64,000 nt of DNA from Ornithodoros turicata (GCF_037126465.1 NC_088204.1:19288804-19352803), one strand, 5' to 3'; counted from the stretch's first letter, positions 46,082 through 57,854 are shown. The notes: a model not told the origin generated them from the sequence alone. Made by a program: numbers and translations.

Positions 46082-46201
46082 GAAATTGATGTTCTGAGGC
46101 TGGAACACAGAAGAAAGGACAACACATAAGGCCTCGAGCGCCTAAGAACAATGAAAGAAGGAAGTCACTGAAAAGTGACTTTTCAGTGACTTCCTTCTTT
46201 C
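46082..46201 (+). repeat. Truncated SINE ending in a 49-bp palindrome
   Basis: GATGTTCTGAGGCTGGAACA (SINE head) then AGAAAGGACAACACATAA and GGCCTCGAGCG, skipping most of the tRNA-like body, then a perfect palindrome at 46153-46201 with 24-bp arms (GAAAGAAGGAAGTCACTGAA...) around one G. The arm matches the SINE's own 3' part (CAGTGACTTCC). Confidence 0.8.
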
Positions 46202-47005
46202 ACAATATCCTATTACGCACAGAAAAACAAAACAAAAGACAACACCCTGACCCCTCCTCAATTTTTGGCCTAGCTCTCCCCCGGTAATTATTACACTTAC
46301 GTCATAACAACATAGGTATCATTATCCACAGGCGTCTAAAGCTGAAATAAGAAAGCCCCCCCCCCCCCCCCACACACACACACACACCACCACCAGAAGG
46401 GGGTGCACAAGAAAAAAAGTTTGAGGGATGTCACCAAACATTTGGGGGTGTTGGGGGTGTCTGGATACATCATTGAGCAGCGGCCTCCGCGCTTCATGGG
46501 TAAGCATTTGTTCGTTGTGCATTAGACGATTTTACAAAGACGCGCACGCCACCAAGCGCGCGGCGCAAAGCAGCATGGGAATTTTGAGGGACACTGCTCC
46601 GTCGTCTGCTTTGGTTATGGTTTACCCCGGCTGACGCTGCTGCTGCGCATACAGGAAATATTGTTGTTCTTTCCGTCTCTGGCCGTTTCGTAATGCTGTA
46701 AAGCCTTCTAAGTTAGACAGGTGGCGCTTCCGCTTCGATCCCAATACAAGTGTAAACAGTTGGCAATACGAATACGAGTGCAAAAAGGTCATTTGCCCGC
46801 TGAGTAATTGAACCTCTGTGTGCAATAAGGGATATGTTGAAAAATCTCAAACCGAGAAAAGAGGCATGATCTGATTGCCCGTCCCATTGACGGACATATG
46901 CTTTCTTACCCTCCTGTAGCGGACCAATAAATTGCAAAACGGTCATAAATTTTCTTTGGCAGGTACATACTGGTATGTAGATGTCATTGCAGCAAAAATA
47001 GTAAA

Positions 47006-47031
47006 AAGGGGATAAGTCGACTTATCCCCTT
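47006..47031. repeat. 26-bp perfect palindrome
   Basis: AAGGGGATAAGTC followed by its exact reverse complement. Flanking blocks TTGAACCTCTGTGTGCAATA (about 46808) and TATTGCATACAGAGGTTCAA (about 47032-47051) are also inverted, so it is the tip of a larger foldback. Confidence 0.85.
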
Positions 47032-47838
47032 ATTGCATACAGAGGTTCAATTGTCCATTGGGAAATTCTCCACGCTACGCGAGCCACATAACTATAGTAC
47101 TACATGATAACTTCACTGTCCAGAAATCAACATATTCTGCTTATTTTGACATCCTCCTATTGGTTCCTTTCTTTTTTTTTTTTCGGAGTTGTTCCTTCTG
47201 AATTAACCAACCAGCAGCTATTCTGCGCTTTGTCCCATCTCAATAAACAGGTAGCGAAAGAATGTGGTGAGAAAGAACGCACAGATGACAAAAACAAAAA
47301 ACAAAAAAAAAAAAAAAAAACGCGAGAGGTGATTTTTTGTGCGTGTTCTTTCTGCGTTCCCTAGTCTCGGGGTTTTTCGTCACAAAAACACGGCATGTTT
47401 ACTGCAAAGAAAGTGTGCAAAAGTGCTAGGGGTGTGCGGGACCTGAGGCAAAGGCACATCGCGGGGCCTGTTTCACACGATTAAGTGCACACTTGATATT
47501 TAAAAAAAAGTAATCGCGGGGCTCAAGGCAATCGCCTTACTCCCCCCTCCCCCCATCGCCGGCCCTGCATATTACTCTCCTGCGAGCTGTGCGAGATGGC
47601 AAGGGTTCATCGTTCGTTTCGACTGTTTCGGTTTCGACATTCCTGCTCGTCTGCGGAGCCACGTGCTGAGCTTTGCAGTCGCCAAGCCAAGCCATAGGCC
47701 AAGCTGGGCCAAGCCGAGCACTCCAAAGAACAGAGGAACTAGAGCAACTTTGGCAACTTCAATTTTACGATCAGTCAAGGGTCAGTCGTGATTTGAGTAG
47801 TATTGTTGCAGTGCTGAGCTTGGTGGAACTATCTAGCC

Positions 47839-50034
47839 ATGTCGTCAACCAGAATCCTCTACTTCGCCTACGGCAGCAACATGTGGTCCCATCGAATGCA
47901 CATCAGAAATAGCAGGGCTGGGTTCGTCGGTGTCGGAAAGCTAAATGTAAGGGCGCTCGCTTCCAGTCTGTTGATCGTACTCTGGCTTCCCTTTTGATAT
48001 GTGACACCACACTCTGGCGTTGTCGTTGGCAATTGGCATTATGCAGCACCAATGATTTGCGGAAGGACTTGAAAGGGGCAAAAGGGGTTGGGAGCTCGTG
48101 GTGGAGGAGGTTTTCGCCCTCGTTTCCCTGTCCCAAATGCGTTACGAAAAGCACGATTTCGGGGGAATTAGAAACCCCGAACCCAGCATGACAACGTGGC
48201 AATGCAGTGATTTCTCCCCCCCCCCCCCCCAATCCAATTGTTCAGTGACACACCCCTAACTTTTTCACCTGTGTACCCCCTACAGGGGGTGCCCTTGCGA
48301 TTTCAGCTTTAGACACATGTCGGTAATGATATGTTAAGCTGTAATGACGTAACTATAATAATGACCCCCCTCCCCTCCCCCATTTTTGCCTACAGCCCTC
48401 ACAGCCCTCCATGCTTAGGATTCTGGATAAACCACTGTGGCAATGCCACTGCCCTGAACACACACTCAAATGCCTTCCAAAATCTTACAACCCCCAAAAT
48501 ATCTTACAACCCCCACACCCCAAAAATGTTACAACCCGCAAAAAGAAAATAAACTCGAAAAGCCAGCAGATACGGGTGTCACGCTCCCCCTACGGAATTC
48601 GAACAGCCCTCCCCCCCCTTACCCCAAGATGAAAAATTTGTGCAAATCCTTGTCAGGGCTGGAGGCGTCTTTCTGGAACTGCCAATGCCAGTGTGAATAA
48701 GTGATTTCTCTTTGTAGGTGCACTTTTTTTGCCAATCTTTTGCAAGGAGTTCAGCGGCAAGTCATGTGCCCAGAGTCGTAGCAAGACAAGTTTGCGCCCA
48801 GGGCAGGGTAAATCTAAAGCCCCCCCCCCCCTTTCTCCCACTGCCGTCAGAAGCCTTATAAACAAAGAAATGAAACGCCTGTTTGCGCTGCCGAGATCGT
48901 AAATTCAAATTTTCTTCATTGCCGCTTTGGTCTTGTCCAACCAACCTTCCAAGTCATGCCGTTCGGCGCCCTCTCAGGCGAGGGTGCCTGGGGCGGCTGC
49001 CCCTCTCGCACCCTCCTCGCTACGGCTCTGCATGTACCACCAAATTTCTTTGTATAATCTAAGGTGGCGTCTCCCCAGGCTGAGTGATTTCCCTTCTTTT
49101 TTATTAATTTTTTTTTTCTTTCTGACATTGACCAGGTTTTTTTTCTTTTATTTTTCACGTGTACCCACCTCCCCTCCCTCCCCTGTTCAAACAGCAGGAC
49201 CTCAATATCCTCCCCATGGGCATTCCATGAGGGAGGGGGGGGGGGGGTAAGGGGAGTGGGCGTGGCTTCCCCTGGAGTTCCAAGATCACCTGCAGAAATG
49301 GCACGTCTTTATTCACAGGTCGTCATGGCTTTTTCGCTGATGGCGTCAAAACCATCTGAATCTTATCCACAGGACCCTCTGCATATCAGAGGTTTCGACT
49401 GTCATCATTCTATTTTCTGGTGTCTATTGATCGCACGTTTTGCCCCCCCTCTCCCCCCCTTTCACATAGAACATATAAAGATTGTTTGATGTACTATTTG
49501 TGATGTCGAACTCATGCTTCAATTTTCTGCGCCCGGCAACAGGGATATAGACTCACCTTCGTGGGGGACTCTGAAGCATGGAGAGGGGCAACCGCCACAA
49601 TCGCCCCTGCTGATACGGCCTGCTGTGTTCAGGGTGTCGTATGGAGCCTGCCTCATGAAGATGTCCCAATATTGGACGAGTGCGTACAGATATCACAAAT
49701 TGCACTGAAAACCAAAAGCTGTACTGATATGCTTGCATTCCTCTCAAACAGGCAAGAAAGTGGCTACAATGGTATGGACGTCAAGGTGGAGCTCCCATCT
49801 GGCGAGAAAAAGTCCTGTCGAACGTATATACATAAAGAGCCCAAGGTGGATGAGTCCAAGCCGTCGGCGGTATACAAAAGAATTATAATTGCTGGAGCTC
49901 TGGAGCACAAGTTGCCAGGCGACTACGTGCAGAATCTCCTGAAGCTGCAAGACAATGGTTGTTGCAATGGCATTGCTATACCGGTGGACATATCGAAGCT
50001 CCACAAGGAACTCGGCGGGAAGATTAGTGTATAA
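47839..50034 (+). CDS. GGCT: Gamma-glutamylcyclotransferase (3 exons, 175 aa)
   Basis: Catalyses cyclisation of gamma-glutamyl amino acids to 5-oxoproline and free amino acid, in the cytosolic gamma-glutamyl cycle of glutathione metabolism. Exons: 47839-47946, 49543-49679, 49752-50034; the sum, 528 nt, is exactly 176 codons with the stop. The start MSSTRILYFAYGSNMWSHRM carries the family's substrate-binding YGSN motif at residues 11-14. Exon 2 reads GYRLTFVGDSEAWRGATATI and VQGVVWSL. The exon 2/3 join restores LDEQESGYNGMDVKVEL, in which Glu84 aligns with the catalytic Glu of human GGCT. Length is close to the human enzyme (188 aa). The short open frame starting at Met codon 49561 is only part of exons 2-3 with intron read-through. 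ATTAAA follows at 50075. Confidence 0.95.
48771..49030. mobile_element. hAT-type MITE in GGCT intron 1
   Basis: Ends CAGAGTCGTAGC and GCTACGGCTCTG; flanks CATGTGCC (48763-48770) and CATGTACC (49031-49038) make an 8-bp duplication with one mismatch. 260 bp, G/C-rich, no coding capacity. Confidence 0.88.
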
Positions 50035-50074
50035 GAATTACTTTGTGTGGCTTCAAGAATATAAGGCACCTTTT

Positions 50075-50080
50075 ATTAAA
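50075..50080 (+). terminator. Probable polyadenylation signal of GGCT (ATTAAA)
   Basis: ATTAAA 40 nt after the GGCT stop codon, the commonest variant of the AATAAA signal. No competing signal is seen closer to the stop. Confidence 0.5.
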
Positions 50081-51887
50081 ATGGGTATGTTTCCAAAATC
50101 AAAGACCAACAAAGCATGTATAAGCTTTTCTGTAGGTATTGTTTGGGGAAAGCAAGGGGTGGGGTAAAATACAAGGGAGGTGGGCTACGTGCGTACAAAT
50201 ATCCACCTGCTTTGTCTTTCATGATGTATTCAAAGCTTCAGCGAAGCAGCTCACGTCGTGGGGCAATTGGAAATAATATTTGCATGCATATATATTTTCA
50301 GGTGACTCATTTTCATTTAATTTTGTGAACAATTTTGTGAATGCATATCTTGAGTTACTGGAAGTAGAGACTGACACGGCCGGTCTTGTTCGGCCCGGCC
50401 GGGACATCCCGAAATGAGGCCCGGTTCAAGCCCGACAGAGAATGACCAGGCCCGCCCGCTAGGAGCTGCCGAAAAAATCACTCCGGAATAATCCAGGAAC
50501 ACCGCCCAAGCACACACAAACCAACAACGACATTTATTGGCCATTTAAAGATGTTTGCGCAAGAAAAAAAAAAATGCATAGAATGATCCAGGACCTGCCG
50601 GCGTGCCTCGGGCTAGCGTATTGCCGTATTGCACTGAAGACTCTTGATCTGCACCTAGCGATGGAATAAACGCAGAAAGTTGCTCTAAACAGTTGCACTA
50701 AAAGACAAAGAACTTTCTTGGATGTCATTTTCACTTCATACCAGCAAGGATCCCGTTTCAATGTTTCCCGTTAAAATGAACCTGTGACTAGTAGTTGACT
50801 GATAGTAGTGGCACCATTTGAAATTCCCGCCGTGCGGTCCGGCCGTCCGGCCCTCAGCCACTTGACCTCGGCCTCTAGGATCTCGTTCTTCAGCCATCCA
50901 ATGAGCTTTCACAATCCATCCATTCGCATCCGTCTGCCGCGTCTGCGCGTCTGCCGTCGGTGACACATCCGGTTCCGGTATCTGCTAGTCTTCGGCTGAT
51001 GTTTGTTCGCGCGTTATCGCGAATTTCTTTACGAAGGTGGGTGAATCATACGTATTCTACATGCATGTATATACCCATGATGTTGTGCTCGTTTGTTTCT
51101 GTTTGCGAGTGTAGCCATTCGTGGACAAGACGCGGTTTAGAACACGACGACCATCAATGCACGGGGCCGGTCGTGGCCGGGGTACTGCAAGCTGAGTTCG
51201 AATAGTGAGCAATACGGCTTCACGACAGCGTCCGTTCATCAAGCCAAGCGTAACAGATACCCGTCCTGCAGGGATTTTCGCAGCACTCCACCGCCCCCCC
51301 CCCCCCCGTACACACACACATACACACACACACCTACCTACGCTCACCCCTAATGCCCCCAAAATCTTGCACCCCCTTAAAAAAAAAGGAAAAAAAGCCG
51401 CTGGCCAGAAAGGTAAAAAACGCCGCAAAAACAGTAGATATGGGCGTGCCCCCCTTTTTTTTCTTTTTTTGGAGTTGAAAATCCTGAGAATATACTGCTG
51501 GTCTTGCATAACTTTGTTCAGACTTCGCCTTCAGTACTAGGTATACAGTTTACAGTACTAGGTATAGGCTTGTGCCGTGCAATAAATCAGAATCATGCCC
51601 CCTCTTCTCACAGCCTGCAGACAAAAAAAAAATCAGCTTGTCGTGGTCCAATGTCTCGGCTGTATGCAGTGCAGATGTCACTCAGTGGAGAGAGATAGAA
51701 GTGGAGTGGTGATAGGTGTGTTATCTCGGAAGAAATTGCAAACGGTCGTTGAAAGGCTACGGCTACATACGTGTCTACCAAATTAAGGCAAAGAGTACAT
51801 TAGTTAGCTAGGTGAAGATGTAGCTCTCTGTTTTCAAGGCCACCTTGCTGTTAAAAGAAGAAAATATTAATTACTCTTATTTTTTAG
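50081..51887. other. Intergenic stretch between GGCT and SPS2
   Basis: No supported gene. It contains C-rich and CA-rich low-complexity sequence near 51290-51335 and a GC-rich part at about 50370-50470. The right end is a likely splice acceptor (polypyrimidine run then TTTTTAG at 51882-51887), so SPS2 may have an untranslated first exon within this stretch that cannot be located from sequence alone. Confidence 0.45.
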
Positions 51888-51942
51888 GCCCGATAATTTA
51901 GTACCAACAGCAGCCTCCACTGCGAGGTCGACAAGACTCGTG

Positions 51943-54900
51943 ATGAGCGCACACGCAGCCGGTGACTCCGGAGAGTCGTTTACGGCCAGGCATGGGACAG
52001 TCGTATACCGACCCTTCAATAATGAAGCCCACGGGTTAGAGCCAGATTTCAGGCTCACAAGGTTGGCCGACATGAAAGGATGAGGCTGCAAGGTTCCCCA
52101 GGGTGTGCTGCAGAAGCTCCTCGCAACGATTCGTCCTGAAGGTGCACAATCTGCGGTCACTCATGGCCCTGAGGGAACCCACATTGGTAAACTTCATAAA
52201 TATACTTACCCGTATGTAGGAATGTGATAGATATTGTAGAGGTCACATTGACAGACGTCCTGAAATCTTGATCCCCCATTCTTGATCCCCCATTCTTGAT
52301 CCCCCAATCTTGATCCCCCAATCTTGATCCCCTAACCTTGATCCCCTAACCTTGCTCTGGTAAGATTAAGCATATAGGGTCTGACTTTTTTGGTTTAAAG
52401 GCCTTTTCCAGATTTTGGGTGTGAGGGTTAGGATCTCGCACTGTTTTTAAATCCGTAATTTGGGGTAAAATCGCGTGCTATTGGTACATTTCGAGTCTTA
52501 TTGGGTAATTTTGTTTTTTTTTTGTTCGTCAAGCGGGCTGTAGTTAAAGTGCATACATTGATGAAACATGCATACCTTACGATTTATAGTGACAAGCACC
52601 ACATGTTGTTGCACTCAAACAATATTTACGTCAGGCACGTATACACATTGCTGCTAAATAATGTGCGCGATGCACGATACAATGTAGCACATGTGATTGG
52701 AATTTAGGGAGAAATCGGGTTTAACCCAAGAAAGTCAGATCCTACTTATAAGCAGTGATTGGGTTTGCTAATTTTGTAAGCAACCACCAGAGGGAGGCAC
52801 TGTGCAAGCATTGTGTGGTTTTGCCTACGAAGTGCGAATTTACTCGTGCAGCACATCATAAAAACGCTTCTTTTCTTCAGATATTGGCATGGACTCCAGC
52901 GTTGTTCCGCTAGGAGAATCTGGTTTCTCTTTAGTTCAGACCATCGACTATTTTTATCCTTCCGTTGAAGATCCGTACATGAACGTAGGTTTCTTAGTTT
53001 GAGTAGTGTAAGCAGTACATGTTTGTAATGTGTGAAATCACTTTTCAGGGGAAAATAGCTTGTGCAAACGTACTAAGTGACATCTATGCCTTAGGAGTGA
53101 CACGATGTGACAACATGCTCATGGTGATGGGCGTCAGCACAAAGTTATCCGACAAGCAGCGTGATGTGGTCGTGCCAGCTCTTGTCAAGGGTTTCAATGT
53201 AATTAGTGCTTCCAGTGCCTTCTCTCGTTTGATGTGCATAATTTTTTTCTGTGTATGTGCAAATATTCGATTTTTTAAAATGCTGAAGCGAATACAGTAA
53301 ATCTCGGTTATAACGAACTCGACGGTCGCGTGCAACCCGTTCATTATATCCGAAGTTCGCTATAAATGGAATGTACAAAAAATTTGATCCAAAAGGCCAG
53401 CAGTGTAAGAAACATGAGTCATGTATGCCGTACATTGAAAATACATCGTTAATGGCGCCTGTTTATACACAGTTGCGGAGATCACGGCGTTTTCTAAGCC
53501 ATCAAGGTGGGCCGCGGCGAGCGCCTCCGCGTACACAAAATCGCGGAGCGAAGCAACGTACTTGAGTGCCTCCGCTGTAGTTCAAATGTAAGGAGGGGAA
53601 GACACTGTGTCATCATCATCGTCATCGGAAAGTTCGTTTGGCGGCGGGCGCACGTCGGCAATGATGTCCGAATCACTGAAGTCCGCGACGGCCTGTGCGT
53701 CGTTGGTGCCGTTGCTCTGTCCCAAAGTTCTGTGTCGGTATCACGCACACCAAAAAAGCCTTGGCAAGGGAGACGCCGCTGCCAAACGGGTGCACGTGCA
53801 GCGCGCGCTGATGGTGACAGCGCATTGGCTGCAAAGCGAGGTCACGTGCAAGCGGCGCCTGACAAATCCGCGGGCGTCTGACGTCGCGCGCTCGCCTTCT
53901 CCAGTGGTCGAGGGAGCTCTTTCGGTCGCAGGAACCGAAGGCTCCCCGGCAATTCGTTCATAATAGGCGGGGGCAATTTCCATAGACTCAATACAAATTT
54001 TGACGGTCGTTCGTGAGGCATTCGTTATAACCGAAGATTCGTTATAAGTGGGGCTGTTATAACCGAGATTTACTGTAATTCCATATTCGGATAGCTCTGA
54101 AGGGGCATACATAGGGCCACAAAGGCACAAGAGAGGGTGTAAAACGAAGTGAGCTCTACTCCATATGGCAGTTTTGTATGAATATATCACATACATATAC
54201 ATGCTGTATACATATCGTTAATTCCTTATATCCGCTGTATATCCGTACATGTGCTGCGTGTGTATCAGGCGCAGTTATACAACTATTCTCTTCGTATTCG
54301 ATTCAGCTTTACAACTATTCGCTTTATTTATTTATTTATTTATTTATCTTGGATTCTAAAACAATTATTCACACCTGCCCAACCTTTCATCCTCATGGAT
54401 GTGTGTCTTTTCCCATATTCCGTTTCAGGACCTTGCTCACGAGGCAGGAACTAAAGTGACTGGTGGACAGACTGTCCTCAACCCATGGCCTATCATTGGT
54501 GGTGTTGCATCAAGCTGTTGCAAAGATGCCGACATAATCTCGTAAGGGATTTGTTTAGAGGGATGGTCTGGAACTGATTGGGAGGTTGTGAAACTTCTTT
54601 GGAATTTTATTTGCGAGTAATGATACACTCTAAAAACCAAACTTCGCTGCATAACATACCCAGAGCCAACCACATTTCATGAAGTTATTGTTCCCTTTTC
54701 TGATTTGTTAAAAATGGGAGGCGTACGACTTTTTGTGGCTATATATTAGTATAGCGAAACTGCTTCCTACGTTTTGAAGATCACCTCCCTCAGACAGTCC
54801 AAGACAAGTCCAAGAAACTTTGTCTCGTTGGCTGTCAAGTCAATATTTGGAGAGCCGTAGCAAAGACAACCCATAGTGCAGTCATGTGGTGAAGTAGCGA

Positions 54901-57673
54901 AGAAAGCCCGCAGCACAAATTAAATGGCTATAGGTGCTCGTGTGTTTTTTTCTCTATAGTGAAGGCAGTTGCATTGGATGAACTGATAAGTATTCGGCAC
55001 AAGGCTGCGAAGGAAAATTCTCTGCCATGCAGAAACTAGCATCAACCGGCAAAGGCTAATATAACGTGTGCACATGGCTCAGATGCTGCGGATATCAAAT
55101 GGTTTCCTCAAACTGTGCAGTGAACACTCCTGTACGCGAACTGCATATCAAAGAGAAAGCTTTGGAGCTAAATGATGTGTACTCGTGTAATAAGCGCATA
55201 TTTTCTGTGAATGGCAACAGGTTGTATTTACGAGGCATCCTACAGGATATGTGACAGAAACCGTATTCTTCCAAAGGCCGGACAACGCAGAGCCGGGTGA
55301 CGTGCTAGTGTTGACAAAGCCGCTGGGAACTCAAGTTGCGGTGAATGCTCATCAGTGGTTGGACAACCCAGAACGTAAAGCACAACTGGACAAAGCTGGA
55401 ATTACGAGGGAGCATGTCCTGCGTGTGTACTTTCGTGCCATGGACAGCATGACTAGGCTGAATCGTACAGGTAGCATGTCTGTTTCTCTCTATGCACCAG
55501 CATGTCTATGTACATAAAGTGTCATGCCTCAACTTATGAAAACCGTTATTTTGTTAATAATGTCTAAGGATAGGCTACTTCCCTTGGTGGAGCATTTTAT
55601 ATCTGCACCCGTAAAAAAATGCTTTTCAAAAGTAATTGGATGACCATTACATAACATGCTCATAAAAGTAGTAAGTAAATTGCACTTAATCGTAGCTTAA
55701 TTACAATTGAGTTTTGCCGCGTTGTATTCATTGCAATATATAATTTTGATGCATAACTTTGTTCTTCCCTGAGGAATGCAGTACAAAGTAAGGAAATATT
55801 TATTGAAAGTACAAATGAAATATGACTATAGCCTGAAGTTTTAGGGTTTAACCCGAATTTGCGTAGCAAATTGAACGTTGTCTCTTTAGGGTGAAACCCG
55901 ATTATAACCGGGTTAATTGCCCTCACTGAAATGTCTGTGGAAGTGCACACTAACTTGTTTGGCAGCGAATGCAGTTACATTACATCACCATTTGTACCAA
56001 ACCAGTACACTTAGTTTGAGTAACTGAGCCCGATTTCTCCCCGAATTTAGCGTACTGGAAATTTTTTCACACGAATCTGCATGAATTTAGAGCACATGTT
56101 TATTTACCCGATCTTTACCCCCCGAATTTAGAAAATAATATTTCCTGAAAACTTCAGGCTCTAAATATGACTAGTGGAGCACTATGACTAGAAATTTATT
56201 TTTAGCAGAATTATATAAGAATGTGCCTCAACTGAGACTGCAAAAACATCACAGAAATTTGGTGAATGCCTTAAAAATGCCAGTAGAACAGTGAAAGAGG
56301 ACCTTCTGGCATTCAAGGCATGCACAAGTAATTCCAAAAGAAATTTCAAGTGCATTACAACTTACTTAGCAGAGGTAATTAAGTTGCATAGTCAATTACA
56401 TGATATCAAAAGTAGTCGTGGGATCACCTAATCACTGAGAAATAATTACAGTAATTGGGTGCTTATAATTAATTACTTTACAGATCTATTCATATGTCCT
56501 GAGCTTCTGTCCTCTATTTCATTTCATGTACCGCCTAGGTCCCTCATACGCATTGCAAACTTAGCCCTTTAATAAGAATTCTGGTTGACTTCAACAACTT
56601 TAGTCATCAACAGAACAAGATAATCCACAGCATTTTTTTTTATTTGTCTGCATGCATGCGTGAGAGAGAGAGAGAGAGACGGAGGGAGGGGGGGGGGGGG
56701 GTACGTGCAGTAGCAGAGGATATGACCTTGGATTTGTTTAAAGATCATAGCAACAAAGTGTACTGTGCCTAATGGCAAGTTGTGGGTGGCCTCAGCAGCG
56801 TAGCCAGAAAAAATTCTGGGACACGTTCTATGGGAACCTGGGGAGCAGCATTTCACTTCCGTTTTTCCTTTTCCAAATGTGCTACCAATGGCATGAGTTT
56901 GGAGGGTGGAGTTGAACCCCCCAAAAGACCTCCCCTTGCTACATCACTGGGTGACCTGCATCTTTGTTTGCCTTTTACATTGTCTTTGGACTTGTCTTTA
57001 CCTGCAAAACTGCATGACAATTTGTGTTATGCTATTTGACACAGGGGCAACATGGGGATATGACAGGCTGATCCTTTTTATAACAAGTATACTTGGTGAT
57101 GTTCATACATATAGAGATGTTAGTTAGCCTACAAGGTTACAGCAAATTTTCAAACAACACTACATCGTAAATTCTTCCGGGTGCAAAAATTGTTCCGTGA
57201 AATGTTTCAGGGGCAGAATTGATGCACAAGCATGGCAGCCACGGGGCAACTGATGTGACTGGCTTCGGCCTCTTGGGCCACGCTGAAAACCTGGTTCAAG
57301 TTCAGAAACGTCGCGTCACTTTCTCTATCCACACCCTGCCTGTTATCGGTCACGTGCCTGCCTTACTGGCTGCGACGGGGACATCGTTCAAACTGATGCA
57401 AGGGTACTCGGCAGAGACCTCTGGTGAGCACCTTTTTTCAGGTTTCAAATCTGAGCACCTGGTTTCAAATCTTTTATCCGAACTTCAGGCGGTCTTATGA
57501 TGGCCATGCCGAGGAAGAATGCGGAAGCTTATTGTGCAGAGATAGAAAAACTGGAAGGGTATCCTGCTTGGATCATCGGCGACGTGGTCGAAGGAGAGCG
57601 GACTATGGAACTCGCCAAGAACCCCAAAGTTATCGAAGTGCCTTCTGCAGATAAGCCAGGAGAACTGTGGTAG
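51943..57673 (+). CDS. SEPHS2: Selenophosphate synthetase 2, selenoprotein with UGA-encoded Sec (7 coding exons, 400 aa)
   Basis: Makes monoselenophosphate from selenide and ATP, the selenium donor for selenocysteine synthesis. Coding exons: 51943-52186, 52881-52984, 53049-53198, 54429-54541, 55277-55470, 57211-57423, 57489-57673; 1203 nt, exactly 401 codons including the stop TAG, with the internal TGA at codon 47 read as Sec. The active-site segment is DMKG-U-GCKVPQ with catalytic Lys at 50. Further family motifs: [111 protein letters not shown]. The exon 5 start at 55277 was chosen over upstream AGs because it alone joins IIS to PDNAEPGDV without an insertion. Length fits eukaryotic SPS proteins (about 390-450 aa). 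An acceptor at 51887 suggests a separate 5' UTR exon. ATG 51943 is the first in-frame ATG of this exon. Confidence 0.97.
52081..52083 (+). other. In-frame TGA recoded as selenocysteine (codon 47)
   Basis: TGA lies in the middle of an otherwise open and conserved reading frame, exactly where SPS2 proteins have Sec and SPS1 proteins have Cys, Thr, Arg or other residues. The flanking residues (MKG before, GCKVPQ after) match the family on both sides. Conventional annotation would call a stop and truncate or restart the gene. Confidence 0.97.
52266..52360 (+). repeat. 15-bp tandem repeat in SPS2 intron 1
   Basis: About seven tandem copies of a unit close to CTTGATCCCCCATT, changing stepwise to CCCAAT and CCTAAC versions. 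It is in the first coding intron, 80 nt after the donor. No function is visible. Confidence 0.85.
53295..54075. mobile_element. Tigger/pogo-like element in SPS2 intron 3
   Basis: Terminal inverted repeats begin CAGTAAATCTCGGTTATAAC at the left and are mirrored at the right (end 54075), each bounded by TA, the target of Tc1/mariner-superfamily elements. About 780 bp. The interior contains a transposase remnant on the minus strand. Confidence 0.9.
53497..53700 (-). pseudogene. Tigger transposase carboxy-terminal remnant
   Basis: Minus-strand frame reading [18 protein letters not shown], then a run of Asp, TVSSPP, a stop codon, and [20 protein letters not shown]. An acidic tail followed by an EAL...LR.F helix is typical of the end of Tigger/jerky transposases. 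It lies in the element at 53295-54075 and is broken by a stop. Confidence 0.7.
54542..57210. other. SPS2 introns 4 and 5 around exon 5
   Basis: Apart from exon 5 (55277-55470) nothing coding is supported. Low-complexity GA and G runs lie at 56662-56702, and a repeat-like stretch with CCCCAAAAGACCTCCCCTTG is near 56920-56945. Confidence 0.5.
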
Positions 57674-57770
57674 CGAGGAAAATTATTTTACGTTTTTCAC
57701 AGACAGTTTGCTCTATATTTTTATACTACTTTATACTTTGTTATATGGTCAGACTGGTTACAGTGTTGAA

Positions 57771-57854
57771 GTTTTTCTGGGGCTCTTTATGAATCCGTGC
57801 TTTGAAACACATTTATGTGCACGGCACCGAGGATGGCTCTGTCTACGGAAGAAC
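57771..57854 (+). promoter_or_regulatory. SECIS element 1 (SPS2 3' UTR)
   Basis: Candidate selenocysteine insertion sequence 98 nt after the stop. Helix I: GTTTTTCTG (57771-57779) with CGGAAGAAC (57846-57854). Non-Watson-Crick core: ATGA (57789-57792) opposite CGAG (57828-57831). Helix II: CCGTGC (57795-57800) with GCACGG (57819-57824). Unpaired AAA at 57805-57807, 12 nt after the ATGA, the spacing normal for SECIS. A small extra stem ACAT/ATGT at the tip would make it form 2. Found by eye; not scored by software. Confidence 0.85.

Larger units (their letters stand above)
40131..47838. other. Gene-free interval between ABCA start and GGCT
   Basis: No reading frame here resembles a known protein. 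The interval holds simple repeats (T run near 42771-42792, C run near 46357-46370, CA repeat just after it, A run near 47306-47320), a SINE copy (42860-42985), a truncated SINE with a palindrome (46082-46201) and a 26-bp palindrome (47006-47031). Two GC-richer patches, about 42110-42320 and 44760-44950, are the best places to look for the ABCA promoter and a first untranslated exon. Confidence 0.5.

Noticed and set aside
49561..50034. Single 157-codon open frame with its own Met
   Set aside because: It reads through the 72-nt intron between GGCT exons 2 and 3; the inserted residues do not match the family, while the spliced form does.
51057..51509. 150-codon minus-strand open frame
   Set aside because: Produced by GT/CA and C/G simple repeats; low-complexity translation.
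51867..52160. Minus-strand open frame of 97 codons over SPS2 exon 1
   Set aside because: It is the antisense shadow of the SPS2 first coding exon; the plus strand encodes the conserved selenophosphate synthetase sequence with Sec.
52255..52360. CRISPR-like array
   Set aside because: The repeats are contiguous with no spacers, and the genome is eukaryotic.
53741..54202. 153-codon minus-strand open frame
   Set aside because: Runs through the end of a Tigger-like element into intron sequence; no protein similarity.
55246..55276. Alternative acceptors for SPS2 exon 5 (after TACAG at 55245 or GACAG at 55257)
   Set aside because: Both break the frame or insert residues absent from the family; the AG at 55275-55276 gives an exact match.
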